46,471 nucleotides of DNA from Phytophthora quininea (GCA_011947345.1 JAAVTG010000015.1:1-46471), one strand, 5' to 3'. Shown: positions 32,110 to 44,035, counted from the stretch's first letter. Program-made: numbers and translations. Notes: generated by a model not told the origin, from the letters alone.

Positions 32110-33329
32110 CTACGAAGCGATGATCTGCCGTCGGTACTCCAAAATCATCTTGCCGGGTTCGTCTTTCCAGCGCGTGCGGCGGATGAATTCGAGCGAGTAC
32201 TCTGGGCCCACCGTGGTACCCTTGCTCAGAATCTCGATCTCTTCTGGCTTGGACAGCTCCAACTTCTTTGCCAAATATTTTCGGAGGTACATGACCTAAT
32301 AGCCAAGAAATAACAAAAATGTAAGATAGTCGTCGCAATCGAAGAGTGCGCTATCCATACCTTCAAATGCGCTTGCGTTCTCATACACGGGGCTGGCAGT
32401 GGACGCAACTGGAGGAAGAATGGAACCTCGGGGCTATGGACAAACAAGTCCATGAGGATAATGCCGGATAATATCAAGCCAAACAGCGAAGTGACTAACC
32501 CGTGCTGAGGATACAACTCAAATTGAATCATGTTCCCGGAGAGGGGCCCAGCGAGCGAGTGATCTTCGTAGGGGCTTGCTGCTCCTCGGGTGGCGTATCT
32601 GGTTGCTTGCGCTTGATTCCCAACTTGGTATAAAAGGCTTCCTCTTCACAGACGACAATGTTAGCATCAATAACCAGATAAACAGATAGCTAGTGGATTA
32701 CCTTCCACTTGTTCCTTTTGTTGTAGTCGGGCAACAATTTCAATGCGAGCTCTTGCTTCGCTGGATCCGGGCTGTGTCATAAAATAACATTCAGGTATTA
32801 TCAGCAACAACAATTTCTGAAAGCACGAGCGCTCAGAACCCGCGTACATGGTCTGGGTCCACGGCCTGGCGCCGAGATCCACGTTGCAGGTTGGACATCT
32901 GTTCGTGTCATTATACAGATAGTGCCTGCGAATGCAGCCATGGCAAACTGAAAAAAGTTAGGTTAGCCAGCCTGACATGAAAATTATAATGCGTCCAGCA
33001 CTGACACGTGTGGAGACACTCCTTGATCGTGTACGGGTCCTTGTAGTACCCTTTGCACAGCTTGCAAATGAAGAATTCGTTGATATCCACCATCCGCACA
33101 GTCTCCTACAAGCACAAAAGAATATGTATTTTTGAGTTCTTACCTCACTTTTGGCGCCAAAACTATAGGATATATATGTGGGTTGTAATAAGGCCACAAG
33201 AGGACTCCGACTGCCTTGCAGCGTCTCAGTAGTACCGACCTTTCTCGCCTCCATCAGCAGCATGTTGCAGCGCGAGTCGTCCAGCGCCGACGGCGTCATG
33301 GAGCCATTCATCGAGCTACGGTCGGCCAT
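32110..33329 (-). CDS. Polycomb-group RING finger protein (PCGF/RAWUL)
   Basis: Partner subunit of RING1-type E3 ligases that ubiquitinate histone H2A in PRC1-like complexes. Seven exons: 33240-33329, 33006-33105, 32848-32947, 32702-32771, 32500-32641, 32361-32433 and 32110-32295. They give 253 residues if one base is restored at the GGGG run 32571-32574. The RING starts CKLCKGYY, continues CLHTFCHGCIRRHY and ends CPTC. The C-terminal RAWUL fold is seen in FFLQLRPLPAPC and VMYLRKYLAKKLELSKPEEI. A stronger alternative donor (GTAAGA, 33143) would lengthen exon 1 in frame. Confidence 0.82.
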
Positions 33330-33403
33330 GGCGAATAAGAAGTGTGAAAATCATATACTTTTAAAGACTGCGTAATGGCATACAAATGACTATTAAATAG
33401 CCT

Positions 33404-33949
33404 TCACATGTGAACATGTTGCCGTCGCCTGGTAGATCGTTTGCAGACCAAGATAGCGCCCGTGAAAATGGCAGCAGGAAGCACAACCAATACCACGACG
33501 AATGCAAACGCCGAGCTTGATAGAAACGACCCGGATTTGGTTTTACTGGACAAAACTTCACCCGAAGTCGATCCATTCTTCGAGGTCTCCGGTGTCAGAG
33601 GTTGCAGTACCCACGACGGGTTTCTTGTGGCTGTGTCACTTGCAATCGCATCTGGGTCGTCTTCTGGGTATGTTGGTGATGGTGTCGCGGAGAGACCAGC
33701 ACTCTCGCACTCACATTTCTTTGGCGTCTGATCCCAAAGCTGCTGCAATTCTGCACCGGTTCGTTCCCTCATTGCAAGCAAAGTTTGCACCTCGCCATTC
33801 AGTCGAGTAGTGACTGCTTCGAGATACTGGCGGCTGCGCTTCAGTTGTCGAACCTGGTGGTGGATTTCCAGGTACGCGGATTCGTGTCCAGCGGCAACCA
33901 TAGCGAGGAGACTAATGGCCAATACGAGCCAGCAGAGACTCCGTCTCAT
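33404..33949 (-). CDS. Single-pass membrane protein, 181 aa
   Basis: Intact frame from ATG 33949. It has a signal peptide (MRRSLCWLVLAISLLAMVAA), a short lumenal coiled coil, a Ser/Thr/Pro-rich stalk with possible glycosylation sites, one membrane helix (FVVVLVVLPAAIFTGAILVC) and a short basic cytosolic tail (KRSTRRRQH). This is type I topology. No family recognised. Its start is only 28 bp downstream of the stop of the CDIN1-like gene on the same strand. Confidence 0.65.
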   Translation of the reverse strand: MRRSLCWLVLAISLLAMVAAGHESAYLEIHHQVRQLKRSRQYLEAVTTRLNGEVQTLLAMRERTGAELQQLWDQTPKKCECESAGLSATPSPTYPEDDPDAIASDTATRNPSWVLQPLTPETSKNGSTSGEVLSSKTKSGSFLSSSAFAFVVVLVVLPAAIFTGAILVCKRSTRRRQHVHM

Positions 33950-33977
33950 GACGACTACTGCTTCCGTGATGCAATGA

Positions 33978-35180
33978 TCAATGAAGTCGGTAGATGAGCC
34001 CAAGCGCAAGTATCAATCTACTGCAGAAATCAGTTTGATTGAGTTGACCATTTTTAATTGTTGACGCGTGAAAAATGTGCCCAAATAATTCACCAGGGAA
34101 GCAACTCCTACAGTTCACAGGTGGTAACGGGGTAAACCCTTCATCAAAGGTCTCCTGCTGAGACTTTGGTGGTTGAAGTGGGAGAGTTCCACCCTCCTTC
34201 ACTTTTGAGACTGTCGCCAACGGGTCAAAGGCTCCAGGAAGAGTGATGTCATTTGGGAACGAATCTGTGATGTAGATGTCCCTATCCGAGCTGAGGTTGG
34301 CCACGTGGCCGAACCAGTAGATCACCATACCCGGACCGTAGCGGTTCACATATCCTTGCAGCTGCAACAGCACGTTACATCAGTTAAGGAAAGCTAGCAC
34401 TACCCTCGCAATACTTTTTACCTGCTCTAGATTTTCTGACTCGTGTGTATGGCGATCACCAAACATGGCCTTACTGTCGATCCAATTGACCACATGTAGC
34501 TGACCTGTACTCGGGTCCACCGCACCGATCGGCAACAGCAATCGCACGTCCGGGGTCTTGGCCAAGCCCTTCTCTCGCAACATGTCCTCGCTTTCAAACA
34601 CCAATTGGCGGTTGCGCAGGCTTTCCAGCAGCAAATACTCGTATTCAGCCCCCATGTTGTGGCGAACCCGATCAGCAAATGGCGAGCAGTCTGCATCTTC
34701 CTCAATACACTCTCGAACCTGAAACATAGGAAAAGAAATGTTAGCAATAGCGCTACTGAAAGAAATCCATAATAAACTGAATAAATACCTCCTGAAGCAG
34801 GAGATTGTACTCGTCCTCCGAAAGTCCTCTGCGATTCGCCTCTGCATTCTGTTCCGCCTCATCCTTCATCGCTTCTTTGAAAAATTGGAGATTGTCGTCT
34901 TGCTCCATCCAAACTTCGCTTCTAGCAAAAGTCTTGCCATCATACAGGGCGAAAAGCCGACGCTCGTGGCGATCTGGATCATGGTCTCGGAGCCATTGCT
35001 ACTTCTAGAAATATACTTTTTCAGATTTCTATCCTGGCGGTGGAACTTCTGCGCCGCTCGGAACTGACGATGCCGCTGCTGCCGCTTGATCACGGAGAAG
35101 GTTTCTGCCGCCACCGACAGAGAGCCGTCCGCGGGGAAGGCGTCCAGCAAGCTGATCCGTGAGAACTCGTCCTCCTCCAT
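33978..35180 (-). CDS. CDIN1 (C15orf41)-like PD-(D/E)XK nuclease
   Basis: Homologue of the nuclease that partners codanin-1 in animals (histone supply and erythroid development). Three exons: 34789-35180, 34422-34718 and 33978-34361, with GT-AG introns, giving 357 residues if one base is restored near 34918. Family landmarks are GFSPCMMARLLLEA in the N-terminal part, then the TPD motif (LAKTPDVRLLLPIGAVD), WIDSKAMFGD (D-x-K active-site strand) and YGPGMVIYWFGHV. The C-terminal extension is longer than in animals. The catalytic pattern is intact. Confidence 0.8.
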
Positions 35181-35789
35181 CGTGTCGAATCTGGTACGTG
35201 TAAATCTGGTCGGATTTTAGAGTGTACTAAAATATGAAATTGTGCAGACGGCAAGTTGGTCGCTCTGAATGTGATCGCATTCATTGAATGCAATCCCCAT
35301 GCATGAATGTGATAGCGAACACGACAAAGCAATTGGCACCAGCAGAGAATTCCGGTGCAGTCCAAATTGTTTTGTGAGGAAGGCTGTGTTACTGGCTCGG
35401 GTATCATGGAAACCTCCATAGGAGTTCAATGCATTGGTGAACGTGTCGTCGCGGCAAGTTGGAGACCATTTTGTGGTTTGTCATGTCCCCATTCACCTGC
35501 AGAGAGCGGGCGCTGGTTTGCATTCAATGGCCACCGAACCGGAAAGCACTTCAAAGATCGCCAATTCACGTTCAACGGTCAAACGAATGGCGGTCAGCAA
35601 GCGATTAAAAATCCTGTCACATGTTGGCGCATTCAGGACGGGCCAAGTGAAGTTCAGGAGCCACGAAAGTGAAGGTCTGACAGGAAACCCATCTCATCGA
35701 AGGAGATTCGTTGCGATGGTCAACACGCACGACGCAAAACTCGCTGCCAGACGCTCATAATTCCTTTTGCACAGTCCTAGGAAGTCGAC
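35181..35789. other. Divergent intergenic region, 609 bp
   Basis: Shared upstream region of the CDIN1-like gene (minus) and the 192-aa gene (plus). Repeated ATTCA/TGAATG motifs lie at 35262-35310. Short frames on both strands are not supported as genes. Confidence 0.4.
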
Positions 35790-36368
35790 ATGGACCCACA
35801 AAGCTCGCCGACGATGGAGATCCAGCAAGCCAAGACGCTTCTGCCGCTCTCTCCGTACAGCCTGCAGCCAGTCTCATATTCGCGTCACGCACAACGACTC
35901 GTCCAGCTAAAGCAGCTAGGAGAACCCCGCGTCTCCGTCCAGCCTAAAGAAGACGAGAACTGCTTCGTGATCAAGTCGTCAATCCTAAAATCCAACATTC
36001 CGACTCGCTCTAAGCGCATCGCAACGTCACTGCTGAGTGCAAACTTTGCTGCCGATTTGGTTGTAACGAAGTCGCTCGCTGAGTTCATCGAGCTTCGAGA
36101 CTTTGTGTACCACTCGGCCCAGATCTCCCACCCGGTCGAGCGGTGCAGCTTTTGCAATCACGTTGTCAAGTATTTTCGAATGAGTCTACTCTACCCTCGC
36201 ACTCTGTTGATTGGCATGGTATCCAAGGAAAAACGTGCGGAAATGCTTGAGGATTTCTTGCGAGCCCTGCTCCAGCTGGCTATCTCAACTCCTACCAACG
36301 TCTCCAGGACGTGCCTCTGCCAAGAACAGACCCCACGACAACTGCACAAGTTCCTCTTCGAGTCGTAA
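35790..36368 (+). CDS. Conserved-looking hypothetical protein, 192 aa
   Basis: Intact single-exon frame. The central part (SLAEFIELRDFVYHSAQISH, then CSFCNHVVKYF) vaguely resembles the second half of a PX (phosphoinositide-binding) domain, including a late helical segment, but no firm match is claimed. A C-terminal Cys pair (CLCQ) may be functional. No signal peptide or membrane segment. It is convergent with the downstream minus-strand gene. Confidence 0.6.
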   Translation: MDPQSSPTMEIQQAKTLLPLSPYSLQPVSYSRHAQRLVQLKQLGEPRVSVQPKEDENCFVIKSSILKSNIPTRSKRIATSLLSANFAADLVVTKSLAEFIELRDFVYHSAQISHPVERCSFCNHVVKYFRMSLLYPRTLLIGMVSKEKRAEMLEDFLRALLQLAISTPTNVSRTCLCQEQTPRQLHKFLFES

Positions 36369-36446
36369 GGAGTAACGTACTAGTAGTATTTGTCGAGTAA
36401 GTCAACTAACTAACGCCAAAACTTATGTAAATCCACCACTACCTTT

Positions 36447-37699
36447 TCACGCCGCAATGGTCGATTGCTTTGATGCTTCGGATCCGAACGTCGCCTTCCA
36501 ATCTTCTTCCAGCAGCAGGCTACCAACTGTCTGACAGAAGACCTGGTTCACTCTGCTATAGGACTGACGAATCAAGTCGACGAGCGACTGGGCCTTCTGT
36601 CGTTTATCAGCGACGCTGTCGTGGAACACAGGGATCGTCTCGAAATGGGTCTCTACGACAGTAGCTGTCGATTGCTGCCCGGGGCCTTGGCGGCTCACTC
36701 GACGCAGTTTAATGTACCCACGCTTGTGATACTGCAAGCCCTGGAACCTGATCCCAAAGACCGACACGTTGACGCTGTCGGCCAGCACCAGCGTGATCTG
36801 GTCTTCGTCTACGTATTTACGGCACGTATATTTGCCAGACGACTGTGATACAAACCCGTCAAAGTCCACTCGAGCGTCGAATGACCGCGCAATGACGTCG
36901 GACTAAGTCCACAACAACAATATTGTTAGTTGTGTCAAGCAGATAATATTGTACACACAAGCAAAGTTACCTGAGAATCCTGCGCATCAATGACGTACTG
37001 TTGACTTTCATGCCCAGTTCTGCAGCCGAGGAACCGCCAATACGCTGTAGCGACAACGTCCAAAGTGAAGGGCAACGTCGTGCCGCAGTGCACTTCAAAC
37101 ATGATGCCCACGTCGATTTTGGGGTCCAGTTTCACGATTTCTTGTCCCATGGCTAAATCCCCGTAGTAGTGCACCGTCTTGCTAATGGTACTAGGACTTT
37201 GTCGCTTCAGCTCCAGGTAGAGCCTCACCACCGCCGTCAACTGCTCGGAGAAAACCTCGTCGTCTGCATCGGTTGAAAAGTCCCAAAAGCGGCGCTGCAA
37301 TTGGCTCACTGCAGTCTCCGAAGTTTGCAGCCAACTCGACTTCTCTTGAGACCGTTGCAGAACCGTCTGCATCTCAGCAGAAAGTTGCAGCATTTCAGCT
37401 CTTGTTGTCTGCAATATTTTGCTATGCTCTTGAGCTCGTAGTCGCTCCTGGAACTGCCGACCTGCAATTTCGTTCCATAAGGAAATGTCTTTATTTTCAC
37501 AAGGAAAATCACAGTTGGAGCGGTGCGAATTAATTGGCGTCGTCTGTTGCAGCTCAAGCCGCGCCAGTTGCAGCTCCAAGGCGCGCACTTGCTCCCGGAA
37601 GAAACACAACTCGGCCTGGACACGCCGAACGCGCTTCTTGTTGCCGGATTTGGTCAGACCGGGGCCTGGGGGCGAGCTGGCATCGTTGGAGTGCTTCAT
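36447..37699 (-). CDS. M96 mating-specific-like protein with bZIP-like start
   Basis: Two exons (36971-37699 and 36447-36902, GT-AG intron) join in frame to 394 residues. The N-terminus has a basic stretch (NKKRVRRVQAEL) leading into a leucine heptad helix (REQVRALELQLARLE), a bZIP-like arrangement. The middle and C-terminal domain resemble oomycete proteins annotated as M96 mating-specific family, with a START-like lipid-binding feel; this is from memory. The ATG at 37699 is chosen over an upstream TTG. No break is visible. Confidence 0.6.
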
Positions 37700-37806
37700 C
37701 AGAATGACCGTCAATTGGACTTTACCCCTATATCGGGGCTAGAGTTCGCGAAAGTTTGAGTGCCAATTCTCGAGTGTCTTTTCGGCAGATATCTTGACTG
37801 CCAGAG

Positions 37807-39001
37807 ATGCGGACCAGCAACCAAGATGAAGCTGCTCTAAACGCACCAGCTCGGCAGTATTCGATTGCAAGCGTGGAGCTGCGAGGAGCTTTGCAACCGG
37901 GAAAGCGTGGAGGCGCCACCCTCACACAGGTACAGTATGTTGGAATCGTATCGCTGGGTTTTGCTGACACGTTGGCATTATAGGTGGGGGTGACGGTATC
38001 GTTTACTTGATCGGAGGCGCCAACCGAGAAGGCACGAGCTTCGGTGACGTGCATCGCTTCGATATTGGTTCGGCAGAGCTTGAAAAGTATTTGCTTTCTT
38101 TTTCAAAGCTGATCAACTCCTCTGCTCCTTTTGTCTAGATGAACGCGAGTGGTCTTTTGTAAAGCCTTCAAACGGTTGTTTCTCACCAAGAAGCGGTCAC
38201 TCCGCTGTTGCCATCGGTGCTAAGATCTACCTATTTGGTGGGATGGACGCGATGCAGAGCGAAATCTACGACGACGTCCACATTTTTAACACCGTGACGT
38301 CGTCATGGAGTTCTGCTGTTGCAGAAGGGGAAGTTCCTGTTGCTCGTAATGCTCATGCTGCGATTGCTCTCCCGAAGAACCCTCAGTCAGCTGACGAGAG
38401 GCAAATCTTGGTGTACGGGGCTCGTCCCCTGAATATGGAACTTTCAACGATGTGTTCCTGCTCCACATCCCAGACAAAGAACAAGACAAACCACTTCGTT
38501 GGGAGAAAATAACTACGATCGGCGAGACCCTGAGGCTCGTGAGCTTCACTGTGCTCTTCTTCAGACGGACAAAGTGATCTGCTTCGCCGGGGTCGTAATC
38601 GAGATGGCAAAATCTGCACCGACATGGCGCTACTAGATCTGGAGCGATGGTCGTGGCAGATTGTGCCCATGTGTGGGTGGAACCGCTGCTCTCTCACTGC
38701 TGGGGTCGTCAATGGAGAGACTGTTAACTTTGGCGGATTCGACGGTGGTAAGATCTGCGGAGACTGTTGCCACTACAACGACGACGAGGAATCCTGGCTG
38801 CCAGTCGATCAGGTCGAAGCCAACTTGGATATTCCCGAGCGCTTTGGCCATTGCGGCACCACGGTAACTTTAAAGGCGACGGTGGGTCAAGGAGAGACGA
38901 AGGAGCGCCAAAGTTTGTTGGTATTTGGGGGCATGAACGCCGAGAACGACCTGAACGACCTCGTTTTAATCACTCCAATCACTGGACTGTGCACTCTGTG
39001 A
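37807..39001 (+). CDS. Kelch-repeat protein, multiple single-base slips
   Basis: Exon 1 is 37807-37929, then a GT-AG intron to 37983, then a second short intron ending near 38139. Kelch blades are visible as GIVYLIGGAN, KIYLFGGMDAM, VICFAGG, ETVNFGGFDGG and SLLVFGGMNAEND, about six repeats of a beta-propeller. The frame slips at short homopolymers: GGGGG 37986-37990, GGGG 38417-38420, CCC 38528-38530 and GGGG 38589-38592. Each is corrected by one extra base of the run. Kelch propellers bind partner proteins; the partner is unknown. Total about 370 residues. Confidence 0.72.
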
Positions 39002-39141
39002 AGCTGAACATGAAATTGGTTTGCAAAAATCGTGAAGAGTTTGTTATTGATAAGGGAAGCTGCTCTTCCGAATAAGTTTTAAGGTGCTAATTCTACAGAA
39101 AAGGAAGTGAAATAGTGCGGAAGGAGAGATCGTTCGATGAT

Positions 39142-40133
39142 CTAGTAGTTTGCGTCCCAGGTGTGAAGGTGGTCGCGTACATCGTCGACATTCTGGTTCT
39201 TCGTCAAGAAGCGTCCGATCGAGTCGAGCTCGCGGTCGCTCGGGTCATCGATGAAACTCGAGCAACCGATGGCGTTGCGAGGGTGGAAGATGTAGGACAT
39301 GGGCGAGTTGTCGATGATGATCGTCTGCGAGAGATCACGGTCCAGCAGCGACAGATCCTTGACGTAATTGCCCTCGTACTGCACGCAGTGCTCGCGGAAC
39401 AACCGGTACCTAATAACGCCTTCTGGGTCCAGCTTGTCGAGCAGCGGGTCGGCGTATTTGCTGAGACTGGCTGTGTAGATGACGATCTCGTAGTACTTGG
39501 CCATCTCAATCAGGAACTCCTCAGCGCCAGGCCGTCTGCAGACGTAGACCTGGTGCACGGTGCCGTCGATGTCGACCGGGATAATGTAGTCGGGGTTGGT
39601 GGTCGGTCGGAACGAAGAATGCACCAGAGTCTCGTCGAGATCCAGCACCAGGCACTTTTTGTTGGCATCTTCAGCCACTGCAGGGGCAAGACGCTCCTGC
39701 GGAGTTCGATAGTGTTGCTGACGGTAGCTTTGGGTTTGGCCGGTGACGGACGACCACCCTGCGCCCGCTTGTCCATCGCTTGCTGCTGCTGCTCATTGAT
39801 GCCTAGAGCTGACCAAATGTTGGCGAACAAGTTGCGGAAGCTGCCTTGTTGCCCATTTGCACCCGAGGATTCACGACCGGTGCGACGGACCAGAATCGGT
39901 TGCTGTCGACCGCTTCGGTCGGCTTGGTGGACGATACTCGCCAACGGGTTGGGCGGATTGATGTCGGCTAGTGACTTCTTCGGCGACGACTTTTTGCCAT
40001 CGAGAGCTCCACTGCTCATGCTGCGGCGGGAAAAGACCGGCGTCTGGAAGATGCGACCGCCGTTGGGCTTGGGAGCGGGGGTCTCGTTCAGGTTGAGGTT
40101 GGACTGAGTCTTGGAGCGGGTGGTGGGCATCAT
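39142..40133 (-). CDS. SCP/FCP1-type CTD phosphatase-like protein
   Basis: HAD-family phosphatase of the small CTD phosphatase (SCP1/Dullard) type. The C-terminal catalytic domain has the DLDETLVHSSF nucleophile motif, YTASLSKYADPLLD, the RDLSQTIIIDNSP motif and a late acidic DD pair. The N-terminal 150 residues are basic, Pro/Ser-rich and Gln-containing. The two halves are in different frames, separated by a slip near 39699 (one base missing). The start is taken at the first of two ATGs (40133). Likely substrates are the RNA polymerase II tail or membrane proteins; this is not resolvable from the sequence. Confidence 0.8.
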
Positions 40134-41209
40134 GGTTGGTGGAGTTGGTGGTGGTTGGCGAGGCAAAAGGCAAGTGGCTTAGCTGCTGCTGGGAGGCTCC
40201 GAGTGTGAGGAAAGCTTCCGAATGGATAATAATTTAAACGGCAACGTTGACGCTGGAATTGAAGCGAGTCATGCACTTGACATGAAGCTCCTTCCGGGTC
40301 TCGTCCGATGTAGCAACCCCCAATGCCTGACCCGTAGGCACCACCAACATCTATCCTTACCCTTGGTTATTTTTGCGGCTTGTTTGGTCTTCCATATCTG
40401 TGCATTGCACTGGAGAGGACGAGGAACTAACTGGGCGTGAAAGCGTTAGGGCTGGCAATTGCTGAAGCAGTGACATGGTGATGATGTTTGGAACCGTAAG
40501 AATAGCTTCAACCTTATCCCCTGCTAGCAGCTCCACGCATCGAAGTTTCTTGGAGGACGCTTGCAGAAGCGGATTAAGGAAACAGCCAGCAACAGCTTTT
40601 GCCGCTGCGTGAGGATCCAAACTACGCTTCGTTTACGCGGCTGCACTGTTTACCAGCCTCAAAAGCCAGAGCACTTCAACTACCAAAGGCTATTGCTCAC
40701 GGGCGGTGACCACCACCTGGAGCTCTGTAGTTCCGCCATTGTCGGGTCGGTTATTTCGTGGTTGGCCCCTTACGGCCGTCAATCCCGGTGAGTACAGCAG
40801 CGTTCCAGACGAGGAAAGCATGGCAACGCGATCCAATTTCTTCGTGTCGACCAGCAGTTCCCAGCAAACACTTTACACCAAGTAGGAACTTCAGTCGATA
40901 CCAAAGTTGATGATGGTGTTGGCAGCTAAGCGTGCTGGACATGTCGGACTGAGACTTCGTCCGTTTCGAACTTTTCAGGTACGCTTGCGCGAATAGGAGC
41001 ATCTAGAGGTGTCTGCTACAGCTCCACTTCCAGATGGCTTCAGTCTGCAATCCACCCGGTCACGAGCACAGGTGGTCAGCTCCCCTGCCGTGTGGGCGGC
41101 TTTCTTGCTTGGACGGATAAGATTCACTCCCAAACCTCGTCCCCCGAAACATTGCGTCGAATTGCAGACACACCGGCGAGAGCTCGCGCATCGCCGACTG
41201 CTTTGGGCC
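40134..41209. other. Intergenic, about 1.1 kb, possible gene remnant
   Basis: No gene can be supported. A plus-strand stretch (40675-40885) has protein-like composition (HFNYQRLLLTGGDHHLEL, later SSVPDEESMATRSNFFVSTS) but changes frame near 40795, where a GTGAGT donor-like site also lies. On the minus strand 40450-40620 is open as well. It could be the end of a decayed or error-broken gene. Confidence 0.3.
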
Positions 41210-43739
41210 ATGGCCTCGTCGGAAAATCCACCAGGTCGACGGTCCCAGTCGGGTGTATCAAGACTTGAAGAAGGTCGCGAAGTCTCCACAGACAATGAAG
41301 TTCACAGTCACCAACAGATGATACCTCAGCAACTCGCAATACATTGGAGGCTATTGCTACTGGCGGTGCTGTCGATTTGCTTATACATTGCCGCTAGCAG
41401 CGACCTCGGCGATCGTATTTATTCCCACCGCGACGTTCGACGACTATCGGAAGCTTCAAGCGACAGCTCCTCAACAAGTTGCGTCTCGACGAGCGATACG
41501 CTTTCGATGGCACTCATTCGGACTTTGCGCAGCAGTTCTATCGGCGATATCTGGCTGGAGACTCTGCTGATTCCATCACCGATACAAGTGGACTGACCGA
41601 GGTGATCAACTACGTCAAGGACGACTTTGGTTTGGAGTTTGAAACCTCCCGGCGATGCTGCAGCAAGCGGTCGTGTGGGACATGGGCTATGTGGCTGCAG
41701 CAGATTTGGGCTACGTCAAGGTCTACACCAAGTGCGGCTTGAGGATGTCCGAGTTGCAAATCTCTCTGAAGGCTTTCACCAGTGCTGGGTGCACGCAGCA
41801 ACGCTGTTCGTCTCCGAATGGAGATATCTTTTCTCAGTCGCTTTACTGCAGCGGATATCAAATGGGAAACGAGAGTTTGTGTGCCTCGACGAACGGAATT
41901 ACGCCAGTGCACGGATCAATGTGGAGCGATGGCGGTACAGACGATGTGGTTCCAACTAGTGAAATGCAAAAGCACGAGTGGACGGACGCCAACATTTCGT
42001 ATACGATCCTGGCCATCCACTTATCAGGCGACATCAACAGCTACGGCAAATGCATGATGCCGTCCATGACCGTTCCTTGCGTTGCTTACGACGAGTACAG
42101 CTCAGACGACTGGTGCTCTCCCGAACATGGCAATATCGTCCTCAATGGCTCGAGATGGAAAAGAACGGTGGGGTTTTGGTCAAGGAAAGCTCCGGGACCT
42201 GGCACAAAGCAGCTTTAGCTGTGACTATCACGAGTTTAGTGCTGTTGATTGTTGCACTCGTAGTTGCCTTCGTGCTATGGCGGAAAACGCAGCAGAAGCA
42301 GCACGAGACCGAAGACCTTCGGGAGCAAAAGCGAGCGATTCTGGGTAGCCGCCAGTCGGACGGATTCTCGATGATGGACGACGTTGACTTTATCCTCGAA
42401 GCTCCAGGACCGTCGTTTATTGAGAGCACAAAGGGAACGCCTACGCAGAACTGGGTGGCCTGGAACCACACACCAGTCAAGCCGAAACTAACGACCAAAC
42501 CGTCCGATAGCAACGAGAGCGAGGACTTGGACGCAATGGTTCTACAAGCTGCCTACGGGGATATCATGGAAGCCGACCAAATCTACCTGCATGACAACCT
42601 TCGACATCTCACTCAGAGTCAGAGCATTCGCTCGCCTAGTAAAGCGACCACAGCTGCGTTGACGAGTTTCAATTCTGAAGCCTCAGGAAGTCCTCGAAAC
42701 ACTCTCACGTTCAGCAGAACAGAACGAGTCGAGTGACCCTGCGACCGACTCGGCGGCTTTAACAGATCCCTCTTCCGGGACGATGGTCAGTCCTTTGGTC
42801 CAATTCCAAAGCGACCCAGCGGTGACTTTCCGCCGTGTGCCGTTCGTGGATGTAACTCTCGTTCGACAGCTCAGCACCGGAGCGTACGGTGAAGTCTGGG
42901 TCGGTCGTATGCGTGGCGAAATTGTTGCAGTCAAGAGACTTTTACGTGATCGTCGTCGTCAGATGCGAGAACTTGAGGACTTTGCGACCGAAATTCAACT
43001 CATGGCGTCATTCTCACATCCGAATGTGCTCGGCCTTTTGGGTGTAGCGTGGACGACGCTCGAGAAAATGTATCTACTCATGGAGTACATGGAGCGTGGC
43101 GATTTACAACACGTGCTTCAGCACTACAGTCGACGGACTCAGCATGACGAGGACAGTATCGACGAATTCTCGTGGGCTTCCCACAAGGCCAAGATTGCAC
43201 GAGATATTGCCCGTGGACTCGAATATTTGCACAACCGGAAGCCGACAGTCGTCCACCGGGATCTAAAGTCCAAGAACGTCCTCATCGGCGACAACTACGA
43301 AGCCAAGCTCAGCGACTTCGGCGTTAGTCGAATGCGTCGAGACGAAGAGACTATGACAAGTGGCGTCGGAACCGCCTACTGGACTGCGCCTGAAGTTCTA
43401 GCAGGACACAAGTACTCAGAGAGAGCGGATGTGTATTCTCTGGGGGTTGTTTTGGCCGAGTTGGACACTGGCGAGCTGCCGTTCTACGATGCTCGAATGT
43501 CCGACGGAGACAAGATGGAGGCCATCCACATTTTGCATCTCGTGGTGAGTGGCGAACTGCAGCCGAGCTTTACTGTCGAGTGTCCCGAGGACATCAAGAA
43601 GTTGGCGCTGGACTGTATGAACCCCAAACCGGAAGACCGTCCGACGGCGGAAGAGATCGTGAACGATCTCAACCGACTGCTGGAATCAGACGCGTCTTCT
43701 GGGGCAATGACGATGGCAGAGATCGGCGGGTTTGTGTGA
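41210..43739 (+). CDS. Receptor-like TKL protein kinase, frameshifted
   Basis: From ATG 41210: a short cytosolic start, a signal anchor (LLLLAVLSICLYIAAS), a Cys-containing ectodomain of about 260 residues, a membrane helix (LVLLIVALVVAFVLW), a juxtamembrane region, then a kinase domain from about 42840. Kinase motifs are STGAYGEVWVG, VAVKRLL, VHRDLKSKNVL, DFGVSRM and GTAYWTAPEVLAG. This is the TKL receptor-like architecture known from oomycetes. Slips occur near 41455, at CCC 41648-41650, at GGGG 42170-42173 and near 42700. The kinase part (ATG 42783-43739) is an unbroken frame. The ligand is unknown. Confidence 0.75.
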
Positions 43740-43774
43740 GGTGAACAGTCGGAATTGAGATCCGATTTTTGGTC

Positions 43775-44035
43775 ATGGCGAGCAGCGGCTACGACGTCGA
43801 TTTTGCAGCCCTTGGGCTATCAGCTGAGCGCTTCGAGGCCTTCAAGACAGTGTTCACTTCACTGGACAAGGCCCATACTGGAGCCATCTCGACGAGACAA
43901 TTCGATGCACTCTGCTACCAGTTGGGCGAGACGTTCGACGAGGAAGAATTGGCCGTCGCGACTGCCAGTCTTGCAGATCCGCAAACTGGTCTCATCCATT
44001 TCGCCACGTTCCTGCCGTGGTGGGTCAGCGAGTAA
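43775..44035 (+). CDS. Small EF-hand-like protein, 86 aa
   Basis: An intact frame 35 bp after the receptor kinase stop. It shows one EF-hand-like helix-loop-helix (FKTVFTSLDKAHTGAISTRQ) and a second degenerate loop (LADPQTGLIHFATFLPW). Loop 1 keeps Asp-1 and the central Gly but not all calcium ligands, so calcium binding is uncertain. The ATG at 43775 is used rather than a TTG 6 bp upstream. It may be a calmodulin-like fragment or a genuine single-pair protein. Confidence 0.6.
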   Translation: MASSGYDVDFAALGLSAERFEAFKTVFTSLDKAHTGAISTRQFDALCYQLGETFDEEELAVATASLADPQTGLIHFATFLPWWVSE

